Of a stretch of DNA of 64,000 bases, positions 25,702-34,425 are shown piece by piece. The stretch covers positions 310,001 to 374,000 of the forward strand of contig NZ_BMVL01000005.1 in the NCBI RefSeq assembly GCF_014650695.1, given 5' to 3'. Position numbers and translations under genes: made by a program. Numbering within the stretch: position 1 is the stretch's first letter; each line of letters begins with the position of its first letter. The DNA comes from Streptomyces avidinii. GTDB taxonomy: Bacteria > Actinomycetota > Actinomycetes > Streptomycetales > Streptomycetaceae. The notes under the pieces were generated by a model. It saw only the letters and a list, made by a program, of their open reading frames with translations, made no database searches and was not told the origin of the DNA.

Positions 25702-27675
25702 TCAACGACGCGGTGGCCTGTCGGGGCCGATGTTTGGACGCCACGGTGGCAGGAAGGTCGTCACCTGGTCCGAGTCGTGGTCCGGCTCGGCCCGGCGGGG
25801 TTCGGCGACGACTTGCTCCAGGAGCGACTCGGCGATCCGGTCGCCAGCCTGTGCACGGGCCCTCAGCTCGTCCAGGCGCCCGCTGCGACGGAGCAGCGCG
25901 TTGTACAGCCCCGCCGCCGCGTGGCCCCCGGCGTCCGCGCGGGCCCTGAGTTCATCCAGATCGCCCCGCTCTTCGAGCAGGTGCGCCAGAGATTGCTCGG
26001 CGGGCATGCTCCCGGCGTCGGCCAGCGCACGAAGGTCGTCGAGACGGCCCCCGGCGGCGAGCGCGGTCGACACAGGAGCCACGTTGATGAGTGCGCCCCC
26101 GGCATGGGGCTGGGCCAGCACGATGGCCACCGCCCCCTCCAGATCGCCGTCTTCGGCGAGCAGGTTGGCCAGCCGGTACCAGGCCGCGTGATATCCGCTG
26201 TCGGTCAGCCCCCGTAGGATGGCCAAGGCCTCCTCGACCCCGCCGTGTTCGGCGAGCAGCTCGGCGAGTCGGCAGGCAGCGGACTCGTCACCGGCCTCGG
26301 CGAGGCGCCGTAGGACAGTCAGCGCCTCTTCGAGCCGGTCCTGTGAGGCGAGCAGGTGAGCCAACACCTGGCCGGCCGCAGATTCACCGGTGGCGGCACG
26401 GGCGCGCAGTTCGCCGATCTCACCCCGTCGTGCGAGCTCGTTCGCCAGCTCGTGCGCGGCGGGGCGGTCGCCGGCGTCCGCGCGGGCGCGGAGTTCCTCG
26501 ATCCGGCCGTATTTGACCATCAACTCGGCCGATGACCAGGCGGCGTTCACATCGCCCTCGTCGGCCCGGGTGCGCAGTTCGCCGAACCGCTCCTGTTCGT
26601 CGATGATTTTGCGGATGTAGCGCTCGGCGCTCGCGTCACCGGCATGGGCCCAAGCCTCCAAGTGGGACAGCGCCTCCTCCACCCTGCCCTGCTGGAGGAG
26701 GAGGGAGACCAGCAGCCGCGCGGCCACCGGGTCACCGATCCGGCTGCGCCCGCGCAGGCCGGCGAGGTCGCCTTCCCTGGCCAAAAGATTTACGAGTTCG
26801 GAGTTGGCGCCACGGTCGCCTCCGTCGGCGCGGGCGCGCAGTTCTTCGATCCGTCCCGCGGCGAGGAGCAGCTTGCCCAGTTGCATCCCTGAGTGGATGT
26901 CACCGCGGTCGGCGGCAATACGGTGCAGTTCTTCGGCGTACCGGCGTTCGCCCCACCGCTCGGCGCTACGAGCCAGACCCTGCGTGTCGCGCGGATGGTG
27001 GTACTCCGCCAAGGCCTGCCACACCGTCTCGGGTACGGCTACGGTGCCGCGGCTGCGACCGGCCTGCTGGAGCAGGTAGTCGGCCACCAGATAGCCAGTG
27101 GTCCTGCCCATCGTGCCGATCGGGCGCAAGGCGGAGGCCGCCCCGTGGAGCCGGGTGGTGGCGTACTCCAGTGCCTCCCGCAGCCAGTGCGGGCCGGCGG
27201 TGGCCTGCTCCGTGCGATCGAGGTAGCCGGGGACGGCGACCGCCAGCAGCTCCGGTGACATCGGGGCACGCGCGCCCAGTCGTGGGTCCTCGGAGCCGTC
27301 GAGGCGGACGGCCATCACCCACACGCCCTGGTTCTCGACAAGGAACGGCAGCAGACCGAGGGATCCGACCGGGTCGAGCTGCCGTTCCTCCTGTTCGTCC
27401 ACGTCGTCGGGCCAGTCGCCGTTGTCCTCGGGCCAGTAGTAGACCTCCTCCCGGCCCAGCCGGTCGGCGTCGTACACCATGTCGTCGTTGCTGAACTTCC
27501 GCAGCGCATCGGCGCCCTGCGCCAACGCGAACCACTCGCGCACCGCCGCGGGCACTACGCGGCCGTGCAGGGACTCGAAGCGGTCCAGTGCCGCTTCGGC
27601 CTCCTTGGAGACCTCCGGGTCCAGCCCCGCGAGTTCTGCCGCTCGACTGTGGAACCGCAGCCTGTCCGCCGGCAT
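25702..27675 (-). CDS. SUKH-like domain protein with long helical repeats
   Basis: 657 residues. The N-terminal ~170 residues (V-P-A-A-V-R-E-W-F, G-S-L-G-L-L-P-F, V-E-N-Q-G-V-W) resemble SMI1/KNR4 (SUKH) domains, used in immunity to polymorphic toxins and in other roles. After that come about fourteen repeats of 30-36 residues built on L-R-A-R-A-D-A-G-D and L-A-x-L-L-A-E-x-G-D-L-E-E. These are TPR/Sel1-like solenoid units, and the same style appears at the window start. A peptide-binding or immunity role is inferred only from architecture. It is a single gene with no toxin beside it. Confidence 0.78.
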   Translation of the reverse strand: MPADRLRFHSRAAELAGLDPEVSKEAEAALDRFESLHGRVVPAAVREWFALAQGADALRKFSNDDMVYDADRLGREEVYYWPEDNGDWPDDVDEQEERQLDPVGSLGLLPFLVENQGVWVMAVRLDGSEDPRLGARAPMSPELLAVAVPGYLDRTEQATAGPHWLREALEYATTRLHGAASALRPIGTMGRTTGYLVADYLLQQAGRSRGTVAVPETVWQALAEYHHPRDTQGLARSAERWGERRYAEELHRIAADRGDIHSGMQLGKLLLAAGRIEELRARADGGDRGANSELVNLLAREGDLAGLRGRSRIGDPVAARLLVSLLLQQGRVEEALSHLEAWAHAGDASAERYIRKIIDEQERFGELRTRADEGDVNAAWSSAELMVKYGRIEELRARADAGDRPAAHELANELARRGEIGELRARAATGESAAGQVLAHLLASQDRLEEALTVLRRLAEAGDESAACRLAELLAEHGGVEEALAILRGLTDSGYHAAWYRLANLLAEDGDLEGAVAIVLAQPHAGGALINVAPVSTALAAGGRLDDLRALADAGSMPAEQSLAHLLEERGDLDELRARADAGGHAAAGLYNALLRRSGRLDELRARAQAGDRIAESLLEQVVAEPRRAEPDHDSDQVTTFLPPWRPNIGPDRPPRR

Positions 27676-27728
27676 CGTCCGTCCCCCCTGTCCTCGCCGG
27701 TGGCGAAGGGCCGCCGGCCAGGGCGACC

Positions 27729-28406
27729 CTATCCGTCCGTACCGACGTCTGCGGGGCCGGTCGGAGCCGCCCCGGGTCCGTCATCCGCAGGAGGCGACGG
27801 CGCGCCCCGATGCCGCAGGGAGCTGTGTTCGAGCTCGCTGAGGAGTTCCTCCGCCCTCGGCCACGGGCCGTGGCCGGAGGCGGGGTTGAGGTGGCCGACA
27901 GGGCCCAGTTCCACGAGGCGGCCGCCCCAGGTCCGGGCCAGCTCGGCCGATCGTTCGACGGTGCCCAGAGGGTCGTTCGAGCTGGCCGCGACGATGCCGG
28001 GGAACGGCAGCGGCGAGCGGGGCACCGGGATCCAGCCGTTCTCGTCGAGCACGCCGATGGTGGGGTAGCCCTCCGGCAACGGCTGCTCGAAGTCCGGCGG
28101 CGTCACCAGCAGCGCCCCCCGGACCTGCACCTGCGCCGGGTGCCGCCGGGACCAGTGGACGGTGGTGATCACACCGGCGCTGTGGGCGACCAGCACGACA
28201 GGCCCCGCGATCTGCACCAGCACCTTGTCCAGTGCGGCGACGCCGGCCTCGCAGCTCAGTCGGTCTGCCGTCAGTGGGGGAACGGTCCGTACGGTACGCC
28301 CGGCCTCGGCGAGCCGGTCCGCCAACAGGGTCTGCCAGTGCTCCTCGACGTGATCGCGCAGGCCGGGGACGATCACGACCACCGGCTCGGTGGTGGTACG
28401 GCTCAT
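27729..28406 (-). CDS. RBBP9/YdeN-type serine hydrolase
   Basis: 225 residues, alpha/beta hydrolase fold. V-V-I-V-P-G-L-R-D-H-V-E-E-H-W-Q is the RBBP9/YdeN start, the nucleophile is in V-A-H-S-A-G, and the acid and His lie in S-S-N-D-P and G-H-L-N-P-A-S-G-H-G-P-W. The family hydrolyses small esters or amides. Its start codon overlaps the stop of the upstream transporter gene (ATGA), so expression is coupled and it is the last gene of the catabolic operon. Residues after about 200 are a Pro/Ala-rich tail. It may open or release the imported substrate. Confidence 0.85.
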   Translation of the reverse strand: MSRTTTEPVVVIVPGLRDHVEEHWQTLLADRLAEAGRTVRTVPPLTADRLSCEAGVAALDKVLVQIAGPVVLVAHSAGVITTVHWSRRHPAQVQVRGALLVTPPDFEQPLPEGYPTIGVLDENGWIPVPRSPLPFPGIVAASSNDPLGTVERSAELARTWGGRLVELGPVGHLNPASGHGPWPRAEELLSELEHSSLRHRGAPSPPADDGPGAAPTGPADVGTDG

Positions 28407-29779
28407 GAGGGCACCTCCGTATTCTGCCGCTCCGCCACCGGGGCGACACCGGTCAGTCGGAGTACGTCACGGTCGTAGGAGTGGCGGCCGATCAGGAACG
28501 CCGCGGTGGCTCCGATCGCCACGAGCGGCACGAGCCGGAACGCGCCCAGCAGACCGAGCCGGTCCGCGAGCATCCCCGTGACCGCGGGGCCGGGGGCGAG
28601 TCCGAGCAGGCTCTGGGCCAGCGTGAGCGTGGCGAACGCCGTCGCGGCGATGGCCGCGGGGGTCAGGTTCGCCACCATGGCTGCCCCCGGCCCGGCCGTT
28701 CCGGCGCACAGCAGGGCTCCCAGCGCCAGCACCACCAGCTGTACGGGGCCGGCCGGCAGGCGGAACGCGGTCGTCAGCAGGACGAGGGAGCCCACGCTGC
28801 AGCTGATGGCGACCGCCCACTTGCGGATCGGGTCGCGCCGGCTGATGCGGTCCGAGGCGATGCCGCCGGCGATCATGCCGATTCCGATCACCAGGGCGAA
28901 GAGCCCTGCGGTCGCACCGGCTTTCGCGGTCGGCATGTCGTAGTAGCGGTTGAAGTAGCTGGGCAGCCAGGCGATCAGGGCGCCTGCGATGAACAGCTGC
29001 AGACCGCTGCCGATGTAGGCGCTGACCACCGAGACGGAGGAGAAGAGTCGTGGCAGGAGCACGCGCAGACGGTCGCGCTCATCAGTGCCAGTGCCAGTGC
29101 CAGTGCCGGCTCCGCACTCGGCCGGATCCTGCCGCGGGGCCAGCCGCTTCTCCGTGACCACGAGCGCGTAGACGCCCGCGAGCACCAGGCCGAAGACGCC
29201 CATCACGCCGAACGCCCAGCGCCAGCCGAACGCCTGGGCCACGGCGCCGCCGATGGATATGCCCAGGACCGAGCCGAAGGCCCCGCCGGCGATGAAGGCC
29301 CCCGAGAGCGTCGCCCGCAGGGCGCGCGGGAAGACGCTGAGGACCACGGCGATGCCGACACTGCCGTAAGCGGCCTCACCGATGCCGACGAAGAGCCGGC
29401 CGACGAGCATCTGGTCATAGCTCGCCGCCACCGCACAGCCCAGGGTTGCCAGGCTCCACATCGTGGCCGCGATGACCAGGGATCTCACCCTGCCCCATCG
29501 GTCGGCCAGCAGCGAGAGCGGGAGGGTGAGCAGACCGACCGCCAGCGCCACGACCCCGCTGAGGGAGCCCAGTTGGGCGTCCGAGAGCAGCCAGTCGGCC
29601 TTCAGCATCGGAAAGACGGCGTTGAGGACCTGCCGGGACATGTAGTCCGAGAGCAGGAGTCCGAAACTCAGTGCAAAGACTGCCCAGGCGTAGCGCCGGG
29701 ACACGGGCCACTCCGAGGAACCGGAAACGGTTCTGCCCGGGGCGGGTTCCGCAGTGGTGAGAAACCCCATTGTCATCAC
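28403..29779 (-). CDS. MFS transporter of the catabolic operon
   Basis: 458 residues with about 12 transmembrane helices. It has the MFS loop 2-3 motif L-A-D-R-W-G-R-V-R and R-L-F-V-G-I-G-E-A, typical of the anion:cation symporter and sugar-phosphate-like groups. The central cytoplasmic loop contains a run of Gly-Thr dipeptides encoded by four CAGTGC-type repeats at 29083-29106. It probably imports the organic acid handled by the enzymes upstream. It follows the dioxygenase gene by 30 bases and overlaps the hydrolase gene by 4. Confidence 0.9.
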   Translation of the reverse strand: MMTMGFLTTAEPAPGRTVSGSSEWPVSRRYAWAVFALSFGLLLSDYMSRQVLNAVFPMLKADWLLSDAQLGSLSGVVALAVGLLTLPLSLLADRWGRVRSLVIAATMWSLATLGCAVAASYDQMLVGRLFVGIGEAAYGSVGIAVVLSVFPRALRATLSGAFIAGGAFGSVLGISIGGAVAQAFGWRWAFGVMGVFGLVLAGVYALVVTEKRLAPRQDPAECGAGTGTGTGTDERDRLRVLLPRLFSSVSVVSAYIGSGLQLFIAGALIAWLPSYFNRYYDMPTAKAGATAGLFALVIGIGMIAGGIASDRISRRDPIRKWAVAISCSVGSLVLLTTAFRLPAGPVQLVVLALGALLCAGTAGPGAAMVANLTPAAIAATAFATLTLAQSLLGLAPGPAVTGMLADRLGLLGAFRLVPLVAIGATAAFLIGRHSYDRDVLRLTGVAPVAERQNTEVPS

Positions 29780-29809
29780 CTCGACTGCTCTTGGCGGAAA
29801 GGGAAAGGG

Positions 29810-30724
29810 TCAGAACGGTCTGTCGCCGGTGATCCCGGCGCGCTCCATCTTGCGGACGGCGGGCCAGTAGTCCTGGACGGCGTAGTGCTGGGTGGAGCGG
29901 TTGTCCCAGATGGCCACGCTGTTCGGCGTCCAGCGCCAGCGCACCTGGTACTCGGGGACGGCGGCCTGGCTGATCAGGTAGTTCAGCAGGAGGCTCGCGC
30001 CCGGGGCGTAGTCCGGCCCGAAGCGCACGTTCCCGGGCGTGTGGTAGTTGACGAAGTGCGTGGTGAAGGCGTTGACGAAGAGGATCTGTTCGCCCGTCTC
30101 GGGGTGGGTGCGCACCACCGGGTGCTCCGCGTCGGGGAACCGTGCCCCCAGCGCGTGACGCTTCTCCTGTGGCATGGCGGCACCGAAGGTGGCCTCGATG
30201 CTGTGCCGGGCCCGCAGCCCCTGGATCTGCGTCTTGATGTGCTCCGGCAGCCGGCGGTGGGCCTCGGCCATGTTGACCCAGATCGTGTCACCGCCCACCG
30301 GGGGCGACTCGACGCAGCGCAGCACGGCGCCCATGGGCGGGTTCTCGCGCCAGGTGGCGTCGGTGTGCAGCGCGTTCTCGTAGTGTTCCGGCGCGCTGTC
30401 CAGATCCTTGTAGATCCGTACCAGGCCGGGGTGGTCGGGGTCGCTGCCGGCCACCGGGTGGTCCTCCAGCGGGCCGAAGCGCTCGGCGAAGGCGACGTGC
30501 TCGGCCCGCGTGATGTCCTGCTCCCGCAGGAACAGCACCTTGTACTGCAGGAGCAGGGCCTTGATCTCGGCGAACAGCTCGTCGTCGAGCACCGCGTCGC
30601 CGAGGTTCACTCCGGAGAGTTCGGCGCCGATGGTGCAGGTCAGCGGCTCGACCTTGATCGAGCCGCGGGAGTGGGCGCGCACCGACGCGGGTGCGCCTTC
30701 CAATGGAGCGGCAGTCTTTTCCAT
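29810..30724 (-). CDS. TauD/TfdA-family Fe(II)/2-oxoglutarate dioxygenase
   Basis: 304 residues. The iron triad is visible: H-T-D in A-L-H-T-D-A-T-W and the distal His in R-S-T-Q-H-Y-A-V. The 2-oxoglutarate Arg is near the C-terminus (R-K-M-E-R-A-G-I). L-F-L-R-E-Q-D and F-G-P-L-E-D-H-P are typical of TauD/TfdA. Members hydroxylate next to sulfonates, ethers or quaternary amines and so release or activate the carbon chain. Here the neighbour is a beta-keto acid cleavage enzyme, so hydroxylation of a short organic acid is a reasonable guess. ATG at 30724 follows GGAGGAAGC. Confidence 0.92.
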   Translation of the reverse strand: MEKTAAPLEGAPASVRAHSRGSIKVEPLTCTIGAELSGVNLGDAVLDDELFAEIKALLLQYKVLFLREQDITRAEHVAFAERFGPLEDHPVAGSDPDHPGLVRIYKDLDSAPEHYENALHTDATWRENPPMGAVLRCVESPPVGGDTIWVNMAEAHRRLPEHIKTQIQGLRARHSIEATFGAAMPQEKRHALGARFPDAEHPVVRTHPETGEQILFVNAFTTHFVNYHTPGNVRFGPDYAPGASLLLNYLISQAAVPEYQVRWRWTPNSVAIWDNRSTQHYAVQDYWPAVRKMERAGITGDRPF

Positions 30725-30772
30725 GGTGCTTCCTCCTGGAGGGGGTGGAGACGCGCGTGATCCGGCAGGGGC

Positions 30773-31747
30773 TCAGACGACGAAGACGGACGATCCCGTG
30801 GTCCGCCCCGACTCCAGCTCGCGGTGCGCCCGTACGGCGTCGTCGAGCGCGTAGCGCTGGTTGATCTCGATGGCGATGCGTCCGGAGGCGACGTGGTCGA
30901 AGAGCTCGCCCGCCAGCGCTGCCCGTTCCGCCGGGTCTGCGATGTAGTCGGCGAGAGCCGGCCGGGTGACGAACAGCGAACCGCTGAGCGCAAGTTGCAT
31001 GGCGTCGATGGGCGGGACGGGCCCGGAGGCCGTACCGAAGCAGACCAGCAGACCGCGGCGCCGGAGCGAGGCCAGCGAGGCGGCGTAGGTGGACCTGCCG
31101 ATGCTGTCGAAGGCGACCGGGACGCCGGCGCCGTCCGTCAGTTCGCGCACCCGCTCGGCCACGTTCTCGCGCCGGTAGTGGATGACGTGGTCGCAGCCGT
31201 GGGCGCGGGCGAGTTCGGCCTTCTCCTCGGTGGAGACGGTACCGATGACGGTCAGCCCGAGCAGTTTGGCCCACTGGCAGACGATCAGGCCGACACCACC
31301 CGCGGCTGCGGTCAGCAGGATCGTGTCACCGGCCTTCAGCGGGTGGATCCTGCGCAACAGGTAGGCGGAGGTGAGCCCGCGCATGGTCATCGCGGCGGCG
31401 GTCTCGAAGGGGATGCCGTCCGGCAGCCGGATCAGGGAGCCGGCGGGCATGACCCGTTCCGTGCTGTAGGCACCGAGCGGGCTTCCGGTGTACGTGACCC
31501 GGTCGCCCTCGGCGACATGGGTGACGCCTGCGCCCACCGCCTGGACCACCCCGGCGGCCTCGACGCCCAGCCCGGCGGGCAGCGGTGCGGGATACAGGCC
31601 GCTGCGGAAGTAGGTGTCGGCGAAGTTGAGTCCGACGGCTTCGTGCCGGATCCGTACCTCGCCCGGGCCGGGGTCGCCGACGACGACCTCTTCCCGGCGC
31701 AGGACGTCGGGACCGCCGGTCTCCTTGAAGCGAATGGCGTGAGCCAT
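30773..31747 (-). CDS. Quinone oxidoreductase-type NADPH dehydrogenase
   Basis: 324 residues of the zinc-free QOR branch of medium-chain dehydrogenases. N-terminal G-P-D-V-L-R; L-N-F-A-D-T-Y-F-R-S-G-L-Y; G-V-E-A-A-G-V-V; the nucleotide site A-A-A-G-G-V-G; and V-A-F-D-S-I-G. It reduces quinones or enones with NADPH; in this operon it may reduce an enone intermediate. The ATG at 31747 leads a typical M-A-H-A-I-R-F start. A GC hairpin at 31795-31814 separates it from the upstream BKACE gene, and the dioxygenase gene follows after 48 bases. Confidence 0.92.
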   Translation of the reverse strand: MAHAIRFKETGGPDVLRREEVVVGDPGPGEVRIRHEAVGLNFADTYFRSGLYPAPLPAGLGVEAAGVVQAVGAGVTHVAEGDRVTYTGSPLGAYSTERVMPAGSLIRLPDGIPFETAAAMTMRGLTSAYLLRRIHPLKAGDTILLTAAAGGVGLIVCQWAKLLGLTVIGTVSTEEKAELARAHGCDHVIHYRRENVAERVRELTDGAGVPVAFDSIGRSTYAASLASLRRRGLLVCFGTASGPVPPIDAMQLALSGSLFVTRPALADYIADPAERAALAGELFDHVASGRIAIEINQRYALDDAVRAHRELESGRTTGSSVFVV

Positions 31748-31794
31748 GGGCGTGCTCCGTTGTTCGTGGGAGGTGGGGAAGAGAGGAACGGGCC

Positions 31795-31814
31795 GCCGGG
31801 CCGGGGGGCCCGGC
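31795..31814 (-). terminator. Small hairpin inside the catabolic operon
   Basis: GCCGGGCC (31795-31802) and GGCCCGGC (31807-31814) pair perfectly with a 4-base loop in the 116-bp gap between the BKACE and oxidoreductase genes. It may lower expression of the later genes or protect an mRNA end. Confidence 0.4.
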
Positions 31815-31863
31815 AGCCCCGTGGGTTCGCGCGGCCGCGCGGCGCGGTCGTCCCGTGCCGCGA

Positions 31864-32916
31864 TCAGACGACGCGCAGCATGGGGCCGCGCTGACCGGGA
31901 CGGCGGTTCGGCACCATGCCGAGACGGGCCAGCGTCTCGTCGGCCCCGGAGTAGTACTCGCCGAGCTTGTAGATCTTCTTCGCCTCGGCGCCCGTCGCGA
32001 TGTCGCGGCCGAGTGCCTCGGAAATCTGCACCATCTGCTCGACCTGCTCGACGGTGGTCATGCGCTCGCCCTTGCGCCGCCACAGGTTGTCCTCGTTGCC
32101 CACGCGCACGTGCACACCGAGGGCAATGCCGATCGCGTTCATCGGCGCCACCGCGCGCATGGAACTCTCGATGGTGAGGACGGCCCCGTCCGGGACGCGA
32201 CGGACGAACTCGATCAGGTCCGCCGGGTGCCGGCCCGCGAAACCTCCGCCAATGGCCACGTAGTTGAGGATCAGCGGCCCGGTGTGGACGCCGGCTCGGA
32301 TGAGCCGCTCCACGGTTTCGAGCTGAGCCAGCGTGGCGAGCTGGAAGTGCGGCTGGATGCCGTTCTCCCGCAGGCGCTCCAGGTGCTCCAGGTAGAAACC
32401 GGGGCCCGCCTCGACGACCATGTCGCGGTAGGCCTTGTAGTACTCGGGCTTCGCGATCGAGGTGCCTGCCAGGTCGTCGTCGGTCATGATCTCGACGATG
32501 TTCATCTGGCTGGTGTTGATCGCGATCGTCACCTGGTCCGGCGCGGGGTCGAGGTCGGCCAGCAGGTGGCGGGTGTCGTAGCTCAGCCACTTCGCCTCGC
32601 TGCCCTCGTCCTCCGGAGCGAACGAGATCGAGCCGCCGATCTGCAGGACCATGTCCGGCACGGCCTGGCGCAGCCGGCCCAGCAGCTCGTTGAACATGGA
32701 CATCCGCTTGGAGCCCTTGCCGTCGAGCTCTCGTACGTGGATGTGGAGCACGGTGGCCCCGGCGTTGTAGCAGTCGACAGCCGCCTGCACGTGCTCGTCC
32801 ATCGTCAGGGGGAGGTCGTCGGCGTCCCCGGGCAGCCACTCCGGCCCGTAGGGAGCGGCCTGGATCACCAGCTTCTCCTGGTTCTCCGGGAAGAGTGAGT
32901 CGTCGTGGAAATGCAC
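31864..32916 (-). CDS. Beta-keto acid cleavage enzyme (BKACE, DUF849)
   Basis: 350 residues; GTG start at 32916 after GAAGGAGAC. DUF849/BKACE features: N-A-G-A-T-V-L-H-I-H-V-R with the two zinc-binding His, I-A-I-N-T-S-Q-M-N, P-L-I-L-N-Y-V-A-I-G-G-G, and G-V-H-V-R-V-G-N-E-D-N-L. BKACE enzymes condense a beta-keto acid with acetyl-CoA to give acetoacetate and a new CoA thioester. Substrates in the family include 3-keto-5-aminohexanoate and dehydrocarnitine. Active-site specificity cannot be read reliably by eye. It is the first gene of the leftward operon, downstream of the repeats at 33160-33197. Confidence 0.9.
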   Translation of the reverse strand: MHFHDDSLFPENQEKLVIQAAPYGPEWLPGDADDLPLTMDEHVQAAVDCYNAGATVLHIHVRELDGKGSKRMSMFNELLGRLRQAVPDMVLQIGGSISFAPEDEGSEAKWLSYDTRHLLADLDPAPDQVTIAINTSQMNIVEIMTDDDLAGTSIAKPEYYKAYRDMVVEAGPGFYLEHLERLRENGIQPHFQLATLAQLETVERLIRAGVHTGPLILNYVAIGGGFAGRHPADLIEFVRRVPDGAVLTIESSMRAVAPMNAIGIALGVHVRVGNEDNLWRRKGERMTTVEQVEQMVQISEALGRDIATGAEAKKIYKLGEYYSGADETLARLGMVPNRRPGQRGPMLRVV

Positions 32917-33258
32917 GGTCCGTCTCCTTCGTGGGATCGGTGATCACTCGCCGGAAGCATCGCCGCGTGCGATGCGAGGGGCTGGGAGGTCCGGCGAGGA
33001 TGGATGCGGGTCACCGGGGGACAGCGGGCGCATGGCGGCCCTCGGCCCTCGTACGATCGACCGGTCCGGAGGAAGCGCGCATAGGGGAACCCGCTCCCGT
33101 CCGGCGGCCGACCGCGTCTCTGCGGTGGTGCCAAGGTAGGGGCGGGCAACCGGGGCCGCTTGCCCCTTGGGGACAGATAATTTGCCATTTGGGGACACCG
33201 GCCGATCCGCGCCGGGTGGGACGGGCACGGGTGCGCCGAGCCCGTCCCGCCCGCGGGG
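32917..33258. other. Promoter region of the catabolic operon
   Basis: 342 bases between the AraC gene stop and the BKACE start, no gene seen. It contains the tandem repeats at 33160-33197, about 250 bases upstream of the BKACE start, inside a locally AT-richer patch (GATAATTTGCCATTT). The long untranslated part after the repeats may carry further control. Confidence 0.5.
33160..33197 (-). promoter_or_regulatory. Tandem 16-bp repeats, probable AraC-regulator operator
   Basis: TTGCCCCTTGGGGACA (33160-33175) and TTGCCATTTGGGGACA (33182-33197) match at 14 of 16 positions and repeat every 22 bases, two turns of DNA on one face. AraC-type regulators bind direct repeats with this spacing beside the -35 region. 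The site lies between the AraC gene and the operon it probably controls. Confidence 0.65.
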
Positions 33259-34281
33259 TCAGTCCTGGTCGGGGAGTTGCTGTCGGCTCCTGGCGCTGCG
33301 CCATGCCCTGGGGCTGCACCCGTACTGCTCGTGGAACCAGCGCGAGAACCCGCTCAGCGACGAGAAGCCCAGCAGGTCGGAGATCTCCGTGAGCGAGCGC
33401 CGCGGATTCGCGACGAACTGCTCCGCGAGGTGGCGACGGGTGGCGCCCAGGAGCGAGGAGAAGGTCTCCCCCGAGGAGGCGAGGTGCCGGTGGACGGTCC
33501 GCCGGTCGACGCCCAGGCTGCGGGCGACCTGCTCGATCGAGCAGCGCCCCGTCGGCAGCAGGACCTCGATCAGCTCGCGCACCCGGTCCGCGGCGGTGGT
33601 GTCCCGGGGCACCGTGATCGCCTCGAAGTACTGGTGGGCGTACTCGCGCAGCAGCGGATCGGCCATCGCGTTGGGCGCGTCGAGATCGCCCGCGTAGAAG
33701 ACGATGCCGTCGAACTCGCGGTCGAACTCCACGATGGGGCCGAACGCGCGCCGGTGTGTCGAGACGTCCGCCGGTGCAGGGTGCCTGAACCATACGGAGA
33801 GCGGCTGCCACCGGGTGTGCAGGAAATCGCGCAGGATCCGGTGGTAGGCGGCGACGGCCAGCTCCGTGGCCTGCCGGGTGTCCATCGTCTCGCCGAGGCG
33901 CAGGTCGACCTTCAACGTGGCCAGCCCGTCCCCCTCGGACAGCCGGGTGTCCAGGACCTCGTTGTACATGTGCTGGTGGCGGATCAACAGCCCCAGTGCG
34001 CTGCGCACATCGGGTTCCTCACGGACGACCAGACTGATGGGGCCGAGATTGGAGAAGCGCCGGAACTCCGCCATGAGCAATCCGAAGTCCTCGTGACCCG
34101 TGGCGGCTGCGGACAGTTCCAGCACCTGGACCGCGGCAGAGCCGGAGATCCACCGGTCCTGGACCGCGAGGGCGGCGGTGTCCAGGCCCACGCGCTTCAT
34201 CAGCGGCTGAGGGTCGATGCCGAGCGATCGGCACAGCTCGACGTAGCCGCTGAGGGCTGCGGTGCGGACCAGGGGCCTCAT
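33259..34281 (-). CDS. AraC-family regulator with arabinose-binding-like domain (PF12625)
   Basis: 340 residues from the ATG at 34281 (M-R-P-L-V-R-T-A). The N-terminal ~200 residues fit PF12625: L-G-I-D-P, D-F-G-L-L-M-A-E, L-G-P-I-S-L-V-V-R-E, and F-R-H-P-A-P. The last ~100 residues are a double helix-turn-helix: V-A-R-S-L-G-V-D-R-R-T-V-H-R-H-L and I-S-D-L-L-G-F-S-S-L-S-G-F-S-R-W-F. It most likely senses the substrate or an intermediate of the catabolic block and activates the leftward operon and the divergent CoA ligase. Its relatives include regulators of amine and carnitine use. Confidence 0.9.
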   Translation of the reverse strand: MRPLVRTAALSGYVELCRSLGIDPQPLMKRVGLDTAALAVQDRWISGSAAVQVLELSAAATGHEDFGLLMAEFRRFSNLGPISLVVREEPDVRSALGLLIRHQHMYNEVLDTRLSEGDGLATLKVDLRLGETMDTRQATELAVAAYHRILRDFLHTRWQPLSVWFRHPAPADVSTHRRAFGPIVEFDREFDGIVFYAGDLDAPNAMADPLLREYAHQYFEAITVPRDTTAADRVRELIEVLLPTGRCSIEQVARSLGVDRRTVHRHLASSGETFSSLLGATRRHLAEQFVANPRRSLTEISDLLGFSSLSGFSRWFHEQYGCSPRAWRSARSRQQLPDQD

Positions 34282-34425
34282 GTGCACGCTCCAAGACTGT
34301 CCCGAAAAGAAAAGTCTCATGTCACGCCAGGGCAAGCACGGCGATGAGTGGGCAACCTAGCATGGCGCCGTTCACCGGCCCGGTCCGCTCGTGGCGACCG
34401 AGACGAACACAGGGAGATTGCCGAC

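Noticed and set aside
28481..30760. A 759-codon rightward frame opposite the MFS and TauD genes
   Set aside because: Antisense shadow; low-complexity Arg/Gly/Ala composition.
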